The notes below the pieces were generated by a model. The model had not been told where the DNA came from and did not search any database. It saw only the letters and a program-made list of their open reading frames with translations. The position numbers and the translations under genes are program-made. From NCBI GenBank assembly GCA_021732785.1, contig JAKFUG010000011.1, positions 27,455 through 91,454 of the forward strand: 64,000 bases of DNA, in the 5' to 3' direction. Source of the DNA: Planctomycetaceae bacterium (GTDB lineage: Bacteria; Planctomycetota; Planctomycetia; Planctomycetales; Planctomycetaceae). Below, in pieces: positions 43,264 through 52,766 of the stretch. Each line of letters begins with the position of its first letter. The first letter of the stretch is position 1.

Positions 43264-45734
43264 TTTTTTTTCGGTGCCATGCGCGCCGGGTGGTCCGCAA
43301 CCGCTTCGGGAGCCACGCTGGGGAAGCCGCCGCCGAAGCCGCCGCCGCCACCACCGAAACCACCACCCTGTTGACCGCCGCCGCCACCACCTTGTCCGCC
43401 ACCGAGCGGATTACCGAAGACGCCCTGCCCCTGGCCTGCACCACCGGCACCCGCCGACTGAATCGGAATCACCAGATCGGCAACCGGATAGACGCGCGTC
43501 GTCAGCACTTCATCCGCTTTGGCAATCGTTGTGATCTTCATGACTTCGTCTTCGATCACATACGTCAACAACAAGGGCGACAGCATCAGTTTCAAAGCAC
43601 TGCGGAACGTGATCCCCGACAGTTCCAGATTGATGGGCGAACTGGGATCAACGCCTTCATCCTGCAATGCCGCGTTATCGATGATGATCGAGATTTGATG
43701 CACATCGCGCAGGAAGTCGATCGCGTCGGTCAATGGCGTATCGGTAAAGGCCAGCTCGGTCCGTTCTGACAAGGCCGCTTCGATGCGCTGTTCGATCGGG
43801 CTGTTTTTCCGCAGGTCGACCGAACGCCATTTCTTGCGGCGTTGCGTCAAAGCCTGCCACACTTCTGCAGGCGGGTAACGAACCGGCGGTTCGTCCGGGA
43901 AGGGGATGTGCGACAATTCCACTTGATGGAGTGTTTCGAGGAACTGATCGGCTCGACGCGCCCGCAGCCGACGGGAACGATCCAATTGCTCGGCCGCTTC
44001 CGAATCAAACCGGGCCGCGGCCGAAGTTCCTTCGCCCGGACGCATATTGACGGCCACATCCGCGACGGCTTGAGCTTCACCGAAGGCGGCCGAGTCGCCG
44101 TGCCGACCGGCGAGCATGAGTGCCCGAACGCGATCGATCAGGTTTTCCAGCCGTTCTTCTTCGAGCAACGCCGTCTCTTGCAGCCGCTGTTGCGACTCCA
44201 ATTGTGCCAGGTGTTCCTGCTTCCGGGTTTGTTCCTGGCTCATGCGGTCGCGACGATTTTCGGTCGCGAGGAGTTCGTTCTCCAATTGTTTCATCATCTT
44301 CGCCCGGTCTTCCGGATTGATATCCGTTGCCGAACGGACGCTGTTCATGGTTTGCCGCAGGGCATCCAGGGCCGAATCGAGTTCGCGGGTCGCTCGTGAG
44401 GCTTCGACAACCTGGCTGACCTGATATTGCAGCTTCTGGGTTTTGACGCGGGTGTTCCGTTCCAGTTCGCCAATCGTGTCGACATTGGCCGAGGGGGGTT
44501 CGGGGGTTTCCACCTGGCGGCTGACCAATTGGAATTGGACTTTTTCCGCGGCGAACGCGAGCTGGCGGGCTTCCACGATTCCATCATCGATGCGACGGAC
44601 TTCGTCGGCGATTTTGGCCGCGACCCCGGGCTGAAGGGCAAACAAAGCCCGGCGTCCTTCGTCGAGCCGGCTGGTCAGCATGGTCTGGAAGTCATCGTCG
44701 GCCAAACGGCAGAAGCTGATCCCGGCCAAGCCGTTGCTCAGGCCGTTATCCGCCATTGCCCGTTGCGTATATGCGGGAATGAACGCGGTTCCGCGGACTT
44801 CTTCCGGATCGGCCAACGTCCACGTTTGATGGCGGGTGCCACTGGAGAGAGACACCGTCACGTCCGCGGGCAGCACGCCAGCAGTGAGGTAAATCGTTTC
44901 GCGATCTTGACGCAAAGGCAACGCGACATCCGGCAATACGGCGACCGCTGCCGGTGTGACCTTCAATGTTTGTGGATAGCTCACGGCCCCCAGCGCCGAC
45001 TTCGCTAATGCGACGGCTTGCCGAGCCGCGAGATTGTCATTCTGGGTTGCGTCGGATTGAGGATCGCTGTGGACGTTCCCCCCCGTCTGTACGGCGAGGC
45101 TGCCCAAAAGTTGGAGATGCAGCATCGGGCCGACACCGTAGCTGGTGATCGAAGTCCGGTGCTGGCGATAATCGGCGGCCAGTTTCGTCAGCATGGCGGC
45201 ATCAACCGGCAGCGCGCCGCTTTGACCGTCGCCGATATAAACCACCGAGGCGGGTTGTCCGGCAGGCAGGGCTGTCAACGCCGACTGCAATGCACCGCCG
45301 AGGTCGGTTGCTCCCAGCGGAATCCGTTGCGTCAGTAATTTCATTCCGGCTTGCATCGCGGCACTGCCGGGGGCCACCGCCGTCGCGGTCAGCGGCTCAG
45401 CGGTGACGTCGACCGCCCAAAGCTGAACCGTGTGATCCGCGGGAATCTGCTTGAGCAGTTCCGTGACGAGATTCAGCGCGAGCTGCCGGTGTTCGCCGGC
45501 CTGGCTGGCGGATGTGTCCACCAGAATCGCGTGCGTTTTCGGAGCCACGGCGTCGGCCAGCGTCTCCGCTCGCAACACAATGGCCTGATACGAATCGCCA
45601 TTCGCGGTCACCCGCTGCCAGACGGGTGCCGGTGCGTTGTCGGCGGCCCAAGACGCGGTGGAACCCAGTCCCATTGCACCACCGGCGGCCAGACAGGCCA
45701 CGAAACGAAAGCGACTAACCAAACTCTGTAACAT
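43254..45734 (-). CDS. Secreted vWA protein with coiled coil and secretin-like domain (upstream frame)
   Basis: 826 residues. A signal peptide (to ~30, AWA) precedes a vWA domain (~65-230) with MIDAS residues D73-T-S75-A-S77. A long coiled coil (~430-570) follows. A domain at ~650-750 (LAFTDTPLTDAIDFLRDVHQ ... LELSGITFRSALKLML) resembles the STN/secretin N-terminal fold. The Gly-rich tail (~760-805) ends APKKKLP. The KKK is encoded by an uninterrupted A9; one base slip back opens the next frame for 478 more codons. Likely periplasmic or envelope-bound. Confidence 0.85.
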   Translation of the reverse strand: MLQSLVSRFRFVACLAAGGAMGLGSTASWAADNAPAPVWQRVTANGDSYQAIVLRAETLADAVAPKTHAILVDTSASQAGEHRQLALNLVTELLKQIPADHTVQLWAVDVTAEPLTATAVAPGSAAMQAGMKLLTQRIPLGATDLGGALQSALTALPAGQPASVVYIGDGQSGALPVDAAMLTKLAADYRQHRTSITSYGVGPMLHLQLLGSLAVQTGGNVHSDPQSDATQNDNLAARQAVALAKSALGAVSYPQTLKVTPAAVAVLPDVALPLRQDRETIYLTAGVLPADVTVSLSSGTRHQTWTLADPEEVRGTAFIPAYTQRAMADNGLSNGLAGISFCRLADDDFQTMLTSRLDEGRRALFALQPGVAAKIADEVRRIDDGIVEARQLAFAAEKVQFQLVSRQVETPEPPSANVDTIGELERNTRVKTQKLQYQVSQVVEASRATRELDSALDALRQTMNSVRSATDINPEDRAKMMKQLENELLATENRRDRMSQEQTRKQEHLAQLESQQRLQETALLEEERLENLIDRVRALMLAGRHGDSAAFGEAQAVADVAVNMRPGEGTSAAARFDSEAAEQLDRSRRLRARRADQFLETLHQVELSHIPFPDEPPVRYPPAEVWQALTQRRKKWRSVDLRKNSPIEQRIEAALSERTELAFTDTPLTDAIDFLRDVHQISIIIDNAALQDEGVDPSSPINLELSGITFRSALKLMLSPLLLTYVIEDEVMKITTIAKADEVLTTRVYPVADLVIPIQSAGAGGAGQGQGVFGNPLGGGQGGGGGGQQGGGFGGGGGGFGGGFPSVAPEAVADHPARMAPKKKLP
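43263..43271 (-). other. A9 slippery run joining the two vWA-locus frames
   Basis: Nine consecutive A residues on the minus strand sit three codons before the stop of the upstream frame. A -1 ribosomal shift, or an RNA polymerase slip adding one A, would continue translation into the downstream frame as ...KKTPVIEDSLALA. Confidence 0.6.
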
Positions 45735-46522
45735 CGGCTGCTACTCCCCGAGTGACCACTCGGCATTGAGATCAGGTCGCTGTGAATGCCTTCGACAGAC
45801 AAGCCGAAGGCGATTCCGCGATGAAGGCAACTCCGCGATTCTATCAGGCCGGTCCGGACGAATTGAAGGAAAATCTGGAGAACCCCGGTGGGTTTCGGTG
45901 AGAATCGTGAGGGTCTTGCGGCTGTAATCGCTTTTCGGGCGCGCCGAAGCCAAAACGACGTCTCCACGTCAGTTTCGACCGTTCGGTGAACACGGGCTGA
46001 TCCGAAATCCCGGCAGAGGTGCGATGCGTGCATCGGTTGCGGTCGTTACAGGTGGCGTAAGTCGGCAATCCGCTGGGACTCAACCTGCTCCAAGACGTGT
46101 GGTTAAGCCAAAACGGGTCGCTCTTTCGGCTGTTTTCCCGTGTCGGAATGTGGGTTCCAACTCGGTTCTGTGCGATTCAGCGCGGAATGAATCCATTTGA
46201 ATTTGGTCCGTAAAGTTCAGCATCGCATCGCGGTTCTACTCACCGTTGAAACGGCTTTTACTGATTGCGCAGATGATGCGGGCTGAAGTGGGGATGCGGA
46301 TTCTGCCGATGAAGACGAAAAAGAAGCCTCCGATTTCGGCACGCTGTCAATGCGCGCTCTGAACAGTGGTTCGTGGGTCTATTTCCAGTGTCGGGGCGGG
46401 GGCCCCGACCTATGGATGGGAAGATCAATCTAAATCCTAGGTCGGGGCCCCTGCCCCGACGCCTCTCAATTCAAACTGACCCACCACCGAATTCGTGGAT
46501 CACTTCCTCGCCTGGCAGATCC
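45735..46522. other. Non-coding region upstream of the vWA locus and metallopeptidase gene
   Basis: These ~790 bases hold the 5' regions of two divergent genes. I see a small hairpin (GAGTGACCACTC near 45749), the repeat pair at 46390, and otherwise nothing that looks coding. Open frames here lack plausible codon use or starts. Confidence 0.45.
46390..46460. repeat. GTCGGGGCCCC repeat pair, copy 5
   Basis: Units at 46390-46409 and 46441-46460 are inverted across 31 bases. The open frame of the next gene runs through this repeat, but its real start is downstream. Confidence 0.85.
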
Positions 46523-48034
46523 ATGTCGAGTTTTTTTCGCGCGATGATTCTCGCGGGAGCGCTGGCAGCGCTGGTGTGCCGCTGCGGCGTCACAGGTCGT
46601 GAATCGGTCTCAGTGCTCGCGCAACCGGTCACGTTTGCGTCGCCGGGAAGTGAATCAACCGCGATTGGGGATGCGGCCGGGTTTCTGTGGGCTGAACTGA
46701 TTCCGCACCATAACCAAATGGATGCGGACGTCACCGCGTATCCTCCGGGCGAAACGGTGTTGATGGTGTCCGTGGAGGATTTGCCGCAGCGCGCCACCGA
46801 GTTTGTGGTCACCGTCGAAGAGTCTTCCGCGCCATCCGGATTCCGCGCCGAATGGCACCGCGTGGAAGCGACTTTGCAACAGCCCGATTTTCCGCGACTC
46901 CCCCCCTGCCCGCCGGTGACGGTCACGTCCGAAGATGGCCGTGGCATACGCCTCAGCACTGATACGGAACGCGAAGTCTGGTTCCTTCCCACTCCGCAAA
47001 AATCACGGTCTCCGGGTTTGGATCGTGAGCTGGTTACGACATCGTCCGTGCTGAATTATGGTCGCGTCCGAATCGTGCTGGATGAAAAACTGCGCTGCGA
47101 TTCCGATCGCAGGCAATGGTGTCAGCAGATAGCGGCACGACTGAACAATGTGCTCATTCCGCGTGTGGAATCGGTGTTCGGACCGGTGGCCGATCGGTTG
47201 GCCGCCGGCATCTTGACCGTCGTGGTGACCCCCCAGGTGAGCCGTAGCGGAAGCGACAATTCGCCGGTACGGGCATTCGTGTTATCGACGGATTTTCGTG
47301 TCGATCTGGACCGCCCGGAGGGCCATGCCTGTGATGCCATTTACATCGCGCCGGACCTCTCACTGGAACAGAGCGATGCCATCCTCGTACATGAATTGAC
47401 GCATGCGGCTCAGTTCTGCGCGTTCCGTCGGCAGTTCGGGGCAGCCCCGTGGCCGTTACAGGATTGGGTGATCGAAGGAACCGCACACGCCTCTGAGGTG
47501 TTATTGACCCACGATGACAGTAATGTTGCCGAGCGATTGCAGGCATTTTCTCAATGCCCGGAACGAAGCCCCTTGGTAGTGAGAGATGCCGCAAGAAGTG
47601 GGCGATGGCGGGATGCGCGCTGTCGGGGAGCAGCCTGTTCGTTCTTTACCTGGGCGGCTCAGAATTACGGGCTGGAAGCGATCGCCAACCTGACCGAGAG
47701 TTCCGTGGGAGATGCCGATCCGTGGATGTCCGCGGTTGGTCAGAGTTGGCGGGAAACGCAGCGCGCGTGGCTGATTTCGTTGGTCATGACGGACGAAATC
47801 CATTGCCACACGCTTGCGGTCACCAAACCGGTGACGATTCAGGTCGATGGCGGCGCGACCGCTTTTTTCACATTGCCAACGTCCGCCGGCGCTGACCATC
47901 CACTCCGATTGCACATCGAAAGTGATCGTTCCGTTCCGTGGCGGGCCACGCTGGTGCGAAAGCCGACCATGAGTTCACGGAGTGCTTACTCTGCGCGGAC
48001 GGCTTTGGCTTCGCCGGTCACCACTTTTCGCTGA
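46523..48034 (+). CDS. Putative secreted gluzincin-like metallopeptidase
   Basis: 503 residues from Met at 46523 (MSSFFRAMILAGALAALVC), a lipoprotein- or Sec-type leader. The middle carries LVHELTHAAQF with the zinc motif H290-E291-x-x-H294 and WVIEGTAHASEV with Glu318, the spacing expected of a gluzincin or peptidase-MA-like fold. The N-terminal ~200 residues are beta-rich. Substrate unknown. The 3' end overlaps the convergent gene by 49 bases. A frame open to 46373 upstream crosses a palindromic repeat and is rejected. Confidence 0.7.
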   Translation: MSSFFRAMILAGALAALVCRCGVTGRESVSVLAQPVTFASPGSESTAIGDAAGFLWAELIPHHNQMDADVTAYPPGETVLMVSVEDLPQRATEFVVTVEESSAPSGFRAEWHRVEATLQQPDFPRLPPCPPVTVTSEDGRGIRLSTDTEREVWFLPTPQKSRSPGLDRELVTTSSVLNYGRVRIVLDEKLRCDSDRRQWCQQIAARLNNVLIPRVESVFGPVADRLAAGILTVVVTPQVSRSGSDNSPVRAFVLSTDFRVDLDRPEGHACDAIYIAPDLSLEQSDAILVHELTHAAQFCAFRRQFGAAPWPLQDWVIEGTAHASEVLLTHDDSNVAERLQAFSQCPERSPLVVRDAARSGRWRDARCRGAACSFFTWAAQNYGLEAIANLTESSVGDADPWMSAVGQSWRETQRAWLISLVMTDEIHCHTLAVTKPVTIQVDGGATAFFTLPTSAGADHPLRLHIESDRSVPWRATLVRKPTMSSRSAYSARTALASPVTTFR

Positions 48035-48474
48035 GCGTTCATCTTCTTCAGCCGCGAAATCGGATAGATGCGGAGGACCTTGTTTTTGTAGGTCAGCCGA
48101 CCGTCTTCGTCTTTGCCGAGGTGCAATTTCACGTCGTCCGTGGCTTCGTCGGCATACAGCGCAGCGAACGTTTCCGGATCGACACCGCGGCCGCTTTCGA
48201 GATCATCAACGGCATTGATGCCTCCCGACAGGATGCCCAGGACGTTAATCGGCTTGGTCGCGGCGATGTACAGAGATTCGTTTTTCAGCGACTCCGCGGC
48301 GGCTTTCAAAGCGTCGTTGGCCAGTTGAATCTTCTTCGTGGTTTCGTCCGACGGCCCGGTTGCGTCGGCGTCTTGCGCCCGGATGACGGACACGGTATGG
48401 AAGTCCATGCGACCCAACAGGAAACCCAGGCCCACCAGCCCGATCGCGCTCAACCATCGTCCTGTAGTCATCAT
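47986..48474 (-). CDS. Hypothetical protein with N-terminal membrane segment
   Basis: 162 residues from Met at 48474, chosen for GAGG nine bases upstream. A signal anchor (WLSAIGLVGLGFLLGRM) precedes a soluble helical part (KKIQLANDALKAAAESLKNESLY) with INVLGILSGGINAVDDLESGRGVDPETFAALYA, and a C-terminal beta/basic tail (DEDGRLTYKNKVLRIYPISRLKKM). No family is recognised. Its tail is convergent and overlaps the metallopeptidase gene. Confidence 0.7.
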   Translation of the reverse strand: MMTTGRWLSAIGLVGLGFLLGRMDFHTVSVIRAQDADATGPSDETTKKIQLANDALKAAAESLKNESLYIAATKPINVLGILSGGINAVDDLESGRGVDPETFAALYADEATDDVKLHLGKDEDGRLTYKNKVLRIYPISRLKKMNAQRKVVTGEAKAVRAE

Positions 48475-48663
48475 GATCCCGTTCCTCAATCCGCCAAACT
48501 GATCCCGTACCCAAAACCGCAAACCACCCTCGCAACCCCGTCTGGTTCTGGTGATTGGCTCCGTCTATCGTGCCGATGCCTGGAAGCCTTTGCAATCCAA
48601 TGTTTCGGACCCGGTGCGAGAATTCCGGGATCGAAGCGATGGCGGCATTCCGAACGGAAGCGA

Positions 48664-48981
48664 TTACACCGCGACACGAATCAGGTGATCCATCACGTCA
48701 TTCAACAGCGTGCCGATTTCGTCGATGTCGGGCTCGGAGTTCTTGCAGGCCATTTCGAGCCGCGCCGCGACTTGTGACAGCGAATCGTACCCGTAACCGC
48801 CCCCCGCCCCTTTGAGCTGGTGCGCTTGCCGGGCCAGTTCCGGTACGGATTTGTCCGCGAATGTGGCTTCCAAGGCGGAGCGACGCTCCCGCGCGGAAAT
48901 CACAAATTCTTCGAGCAATTCGTGAAAGTCGAGATCGTCGCGAAACTTCGAATAAATCGGCCCTGCCGTTTCGGCGAGCAT
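48664..48981 (-). CDS. Stand-alone histidine phosphotransfer (HPt) protein
   Basis: A 105-residue all-helical protein with the HPt motif ARQAHQLKGAGGGYGY; His54 is the phosphoacceptor. Such proteins relay phosphate between a hybrid kinase and a response regulator. No kinase or regulator is adjacent. It is separated from the small membrane protein gene upstream by about 20 bases, so the two may share a transcript. Confidence 0.9.
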   Translation of the reverse strand: MLAETAGPIYSKFRDDLDFHELLEEFVISARERRSALEATFADKSVPELARQAHQLKGAGGGYGYDSLSQVAARLEMACKNSEPDIDEIGTLLNDVMDHLIRVAV

Positions 48982-49000
48982 CGTCCGTTCTCCACAAAAA

Positions 49001-49207
49001 TCAGGCGGCCCGGTCGCGAACCTGCGGCACGGACTGGGGCAGTGGTCGAACGGCCAACGCCCGGGAAAGAGCCCGCTGCCGACGGGCTTCGGGGCCCACG
49101 AAGTAGCTGAGATACATCACGCCGCCAGCGAGAAACATGGCGACAAGGCCACCGATGATGGCAGTTTGGTCATCACTGGCAGACTGGGCGAGATTTGCGA
49201 GCAACAT
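49001..49207 (-). CDS. Small single-pass membrane protein
   Basis: 68 residues from Met at 49207, with GGAG seven bases upstream. One membrane helix (IIGGLVAMFLAGGVMYLSYFVG) is followed by a basic tail (PEARRQRALSRALAV). No family is recognised. It precedes the HPt gene in the same direction with a 19-base gap. Confidence 0.65.
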   Translation of the reverse strand: MLLANLAQSASDDQTAIIGGLVAMFLAGGVMYLSYFVGPEARRQRALSRALAVRPLPQSVPQVRDRAA

Positions 49208-49588
49208 AGGCGCTCCACACCGATTCAAAATGGGGTCTTCGGGGAAGTCCGGCGCTGGGGATCATTCCCGAAGTTCGGCGGGAGGGTTGTCAAAACTCGA
49301 TGCTGGACGGCTTCGATCTCGTAATCTCTCGGAAACGGGAGCGAACGCAACAGACGCGAAGACCCTGACGCGCCGTGATTTCGTCCGGAAGAGCGAATTG
49401 TTCACTCGCCGATGCCGCGGAATTTCGTTGTAGATGCGAATCTGTAAGGTCTTCACGGAAAACAGTTTACACATTTTTTGTGGCGCTGAATGGCAGCGAT
49501 TCGACCTTGACGAGATCAACGCAACGTTCTATCACGTCGAACCTTCGGCTCGGCCGTGCGATGTTTCCGCTTCGGACATGCCCGCCTC
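49208..49588. other. 380-base divergent intergenic region
   Basis: The region between the small membrane protein and the permease is locally AT-rich around 49440-49490. I see no reliable gene or promoter; a 69-codon frame at 49434 overlaps the permease start and has no recognisable content. Confidence 0.4.
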
Positions 49589-50767
49589 ATGCGTTTGCTG
49601 GAACGTTACGTTTTTTTTCAGCTCGTGCGTGTGTTCACGGTAATGCTCATCGTGACCACGTGCCTTCTCGTTTTCGTCGGGGCGTTCGGCCAGATGCGAG
49701 AGTATGGCCTCAGCGCCGCCCAGGCGATCGCCATTCTGCCCTATATCGTTCCCAGTATTCTTCCCTTCACCATTCCCGCCACGTTGCTGCTGACCGTTTG
49801 TGTGGTCTACGGCCGCATGGCGGGCGATCGGGAAATCATTGCGGCCAAAGCGGCAGGGATCAACGTCATGGCCCTGCTCTGGCCGTCGCTGTTCCTGGGC
49901 GCGGTTCTCAGCGTCGTGTCGCTGTTGCTGCTGGATCAGATCATTCCGTGGTCCTACGCGAACATCGACCGGATTGCGGCTCTGGCAACCGAAGAGATTT
50001 TCCTCGATCTCCTCCGCACGCAGAATCAGATTCACATCAAGGAACGCGGCATTACCATTACCGTGATGGCCGTGAAGGACCGGACATTGATCGCCCCGAT
50101 TTTTCGGTTTGCCCCCAAGGGGAGCAATGCCGTCACGATACAGGCGCGAGAAGCCAGTCTCGACTTCGATCTGAAACATCAACAGGTCGTACTGAAAATG
50201 TCGCGGGGGTACATCGATGTTCCCGGGAAGATTCGTAACTACTTCGAGGAAGAAGAAAAGGCGTTTCCGTTGCCTCACAAGGGGCAACGCGTGCGACCGC
50301 AACGCATTCGCATTCGGGAAATCGAGCGGGAAATGGTCTCGGCGACCGACAAACTGGCGGAGTTTCGCGATCGCAGGCTGATGGAAACGGCGTTCGTCAT
50401 CAGCAACGGCGATTTTTCCCGCCTGACCGAGCCGTCGTTCAAAACGAATCAGCTCGCTGAACTGGTGGCGGACGAGGATTACCGCAAGTTGCGAGCCGAG
50501 TTCCACAACCGGTTTGCGACCGCGTGCAGTTGCTTTTTCTTCGTCATGCTGGGAAGTCCATTCTCCATTCTGATGGCACGCAAGGAATTTTTGACCAGCT
50601 TTCTGTTCTGCTTTCTGCCGATCCTCGCCATCTACTATCCCGTCTCGATGATGACGTTGAATCTCTCGAAATCGGGTCAACTCGATCCCATCTGGACGGT
50701 CTGGGGGGCGAATGCTTTGCTCTGCATCGCCGCGGCGGGGTTCATCCGCAAAGTCTTGCGGAATTAG
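49589..50767 (+). CDS. LptF/LptG family permease (YjgP/YjgQ)
   Basis: 392 residues from Met at 49589 (MRLLERYVFFQLVRVF), the usual beginning of the family; an in-frame GTG at 49556 is possible. There are three helices at the N-terminus (to ~120), a periplasmic beta-jellyroll domain (~130-290) and three C-terminal helices (from ~310). VYGRMAGDREIIAAKAAGIN is the conserved cytoplasmic loop that contacts the LptB ATPase. LptFG extracts lipopolysaccharide from the inner membrane. Only one of the two subunits is encoded here. Confidence 0.88.
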   Translation: MRLLERYVFFQLVRVFTVMLIVTTCLLVFVGAFGQMREYGLSAAQAIAILPYIVPSILPFTIPATLLLTVCVVYGRMAGDREIIAAKAAGINVMALLWPSLFLGAVLSVVSLLLLDQIIPWSYANIDRIAALATEEIFLDLLRTQNQIHIKERGITITVMAVKDRTLIAPIFRFAPKGSNAVTIQAREASLDFDLKHQQVVLKMSRGYIDVPGKIRNYFEEEEKAFPLPHKGQRVRPQRIRIREIEREMVSATDKLAEFRDRRLMETAFVISNGDFSRLTEPSFKTNQLAELVADEDYRKLRAEFHNRFATACSCFFFVMLGSPFSILMARKEFLTSFLFCFLPILAIYYPVSMMTLNLSKSGQLDPIWTVWGANALLCIAAAGFIRKVLRN

Positions 50768-50801
50768 CGCTGCTCGAACCCGGGCAGGCGGCAAGTCTCT
50801 G

Positions 50802-50820
50802 GCAAGACATCACGTCTTGC
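50802..50820 (+). terminator. Hairpin after the permease gene
   Basis: GCAAGAC pairs with GTCTTGC around ATCAC. There is no T-run after it, so it may be a repeat remnant rather than an intrinsic terminator. Confidence 0.4.
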
Positions 50821-51011
50821 TACGTACTTCTGCTTACGGCTGCACCTGCTGAGTGTTCGGCTTGTCGATTCTGGCACGGCTTTGCCATCGGAACGGTTTG
50901 AAATGCCGATACCGCGGTGATACGCTCACCGTGCAATTTCTCGCGTATTCTTCGCGAACCACATTCGGCCATTCCGTTCTTCATCATATTTTCTTAATGG
51001 GGCGATCCGTC

Positions 51012-51440
51012 ATGCAGACGTTTCCGGCGAACATCTCCGTCGCCGAATTGGAGCGCATCCTGCTCTCGCGCAGGCAACAACTGGACGACTTGCAGCAGCA
51101 AAAGGCGACATTGCTTGCCGAACTCGGTCGGGTCGATGAAGAAATCGCCAAGATGCAGGGGCCGCGCGAAGCGTTGAGCCCAGTGGTCTCGACGCGGCCG
51201 CAGAAACTCGTGAACGCGAAATCGTTGCGGGAATATGTGCTGGAAATCCTCGGCCGTACGAAACGCGGGATGCGGTTATCCGAGTTGGCGGCGAAAGTGC
51301 TGGCTGCGGGATATCGCACCGAGAGCAGCAACTTTCGCAATGTGTTGTACCAGTGTCTGTACAATACCAAAGACGTGTATCACGACGAAGAATCGGGAAC
51401 CTACCGCCTGCGGTCGCTTCAGTCTGAGCCGACGCGGTGA
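51012..51440 (+). CDS. Coiled-coil protein with winged-helix-like C-terminus
   Basis: 142 residues from the ATG at 51012, with GGGG nine bases upstream. An N-terminal coiled coil (VAELERILLSRRQQLDDLQQQKATLLAELGRVDEEIAKM) is followed by KSLREYVLEILGRTKRGMRLSELAAKVLAAGYRTESSNFRNVLYQCLYNTKDVYHDEESGTYRL, which has the helix-helix-helix-wing layout of HARE-HTH and similar DNA-binding modules. It could be a small DNA-binding protein. It is followed after 9 bases by the M20 peptidase gene. Confidence 0.65.
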   Translation: MQTFPANISVAELERILLSRRQQLDDLQQQKATLLAELGRVDEEIAKMQGPREALSPVVSTRPQKLVNAKSLREYVLEILGRTKRGMRLSELAAKVLAAGYRTESSNFRNVLYQCLYNTKDVYHDEESGTYRLRSLQSEPTR

Positions 51441-51449
51441 TGAATCGGA

Positions 51450-52643
51450 ATGGACATGCCCCATCCTTCAGCGGTCGTGGTCGACGAATCGGCCGCGGTC
51501 GCTATGCTGCTTCGCCTGCTGGCAGTTCCCGGCCGCAGTCGGGAAGAAGGTCTCATTCAGGAAACGATTCGCCAGGAACTCGTGGCGATGGGCGTTTCCG
51601 AGTCGGCGCTGCAAGTCGACACCGCCCACAAGCGCATTCCCGGTGGCGGCGAAACCGGGAACCTGATCGTCAAACTGCCCGGCACCCATCGTGGACCGCG
51701 GCGGCTGTTGATGGCCCATGTCGATACCGTGCCGATCTGCTTCGGTGCCGATCCCGTTGTGAAGGGGGACCGTATTGTTTCCCGCAATCCGGCGACGGGA
51801 CTCGGCGGCGATGATCGCGCCGGCGTCGGCGTGATTCTGACGGCCGTCCGAGAAATCCTGCGGCAACAGTTGCCCCATCCCCCGTTGACATTGTTCTTCT
51901 GCGTGCAGGAAGAAATCGGACTGTACGGAGCCCGCTACGTTTCCATTCCCAAGCTCGGCAAACCGTCACTCTGCTTCAATTTCGACGGCGGCAAGGCGGA
52001 AGAAATCTGCATCGGGGCGACGGGCGATTATGCGATGGAAATCGCCATCCACGGTCATGCCAGCCATGCGGGTGTGCATCCCGAACGGGGTGTCAGCGCG
52101 ATTGCCATTGCCGCCACCGCCATCGCCGATCTGCAAGCCAGCGGCTGGCACGGTCTGGTCGAGAAAGGGAAGCACCGCGGGACCAGCAATGTCGGTATTA
52201 TCCACGGTGGAGAAGCCACGAATGTCGTGACTCCGCTCGTCACGTTGAAGGCCGAAGCCCGCAGTCACGATCCCGTCTTCCGCAAGAAGATCGTGGCGGC
52301 ATACGAGCAGGCTTTCACCAAAGCGGCGAAGTTGAAGTCGGCAGACGGTAAGACCGGGCGCGTCGAGTTTCGGGCCGAATTGAAGTACGAATCATTCTCG
52401 TTGCCGACGGATGCTGCGGTGGTGGAAAGTGCCCGTGCGGCGATTCACGCCGCCGGTTTAACGTCGTCGCTGCGCATCGGGAATGGCGGCCTCGATGCGA
52501 ACTGGATGGTCGCCCACGGGTTGCCCACGGTGACGCTGGGCTGTGGTCAGAACCAGATTCACACCGTGAACGAGTTTCTCCACCTTCCGAGTTTTCTCGA
52601 TGGTTGCCGCGTGGCTACTCTCCTGGCGACCGGGGGGACATAA
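51450..52643 (+). CDS. M20 family metallopeptidase (PepT-like)
   Basis: 397 residues with all M20 zinc-site motifs: LLMAHVDTVP (His90, Asp92), GLGGDDRAGVG (bridging Asp), CVQEEIGLYGA (catalytic Glu then the metal Glu), NFDGGKAEE and the C-terminal GCGQNQIHTVNEF with its His. HGHASHAGVHPERG lies in the lid domain. PepT enzymes release N-terminal residues from tripeptides in the cytoplasm. The gene overlaps no other and likely shares a transcript with the preceding small gene. Confidence 0.92.
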   Translation: MDMPHPSAVVVDESAAVAMLLRLLAVPGRSREEGLIQETIRQELVAMGVSESALQVDTAHKRIPGGGETGNLIVKLPGTHRGPRRLLMAHVDTVPICFGADPVVKGDRIVSRNPATGLGGDDRAGVGVILTAVREILRQQLPHPPLTLFFCVQEEIGLYGARYVSIPKLGKPSLCFNFDGGKAEEICIGATGDYAMEIAIHGHASHAGVHPERGVSAIAIAATAIADLQASGWHGLVEKGKHRGTSNVGIIHGGEATNVVTPLVTLKAEARSHDPVFRKKIVAAYEQAFTKAAKLKSADGKTGRVEFRAELKYESFSLPTDAAVVESARAAIHAAGLTSSLRIGNGGLDANWMVAHGLPTVTLGCGQNQIHTVNEFLHLPSFLDGCRVATLLATGGT

Positions 52644-52766
52644 ATCTCCCCGGTGATTCATTTCGGCCGCGGCGGTGACGTGCCGTCGCCGCGCTTGCTC
52701 TTCAACGGAATCCAGCGCACAGTGTGAGCACTCACGGTCCTGGATTGAACTGGTGAAAGCTCTGCG

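Noticed and set aside
46373..46522. N-terminal extension of the metallopeptidase through a palindromic repeat
   Set aside because: It translates the dispersed repeat (GRGPRPMDG ... RSGPLPRRL), which would also appear at unrelated genes; the signal peptide starts at 46523.
49434..49643. 69-codon frame overlapping the permease start
   Set aside because: Cys/Ser-rich without recognisable content, and it overlaps the well-supported permease.
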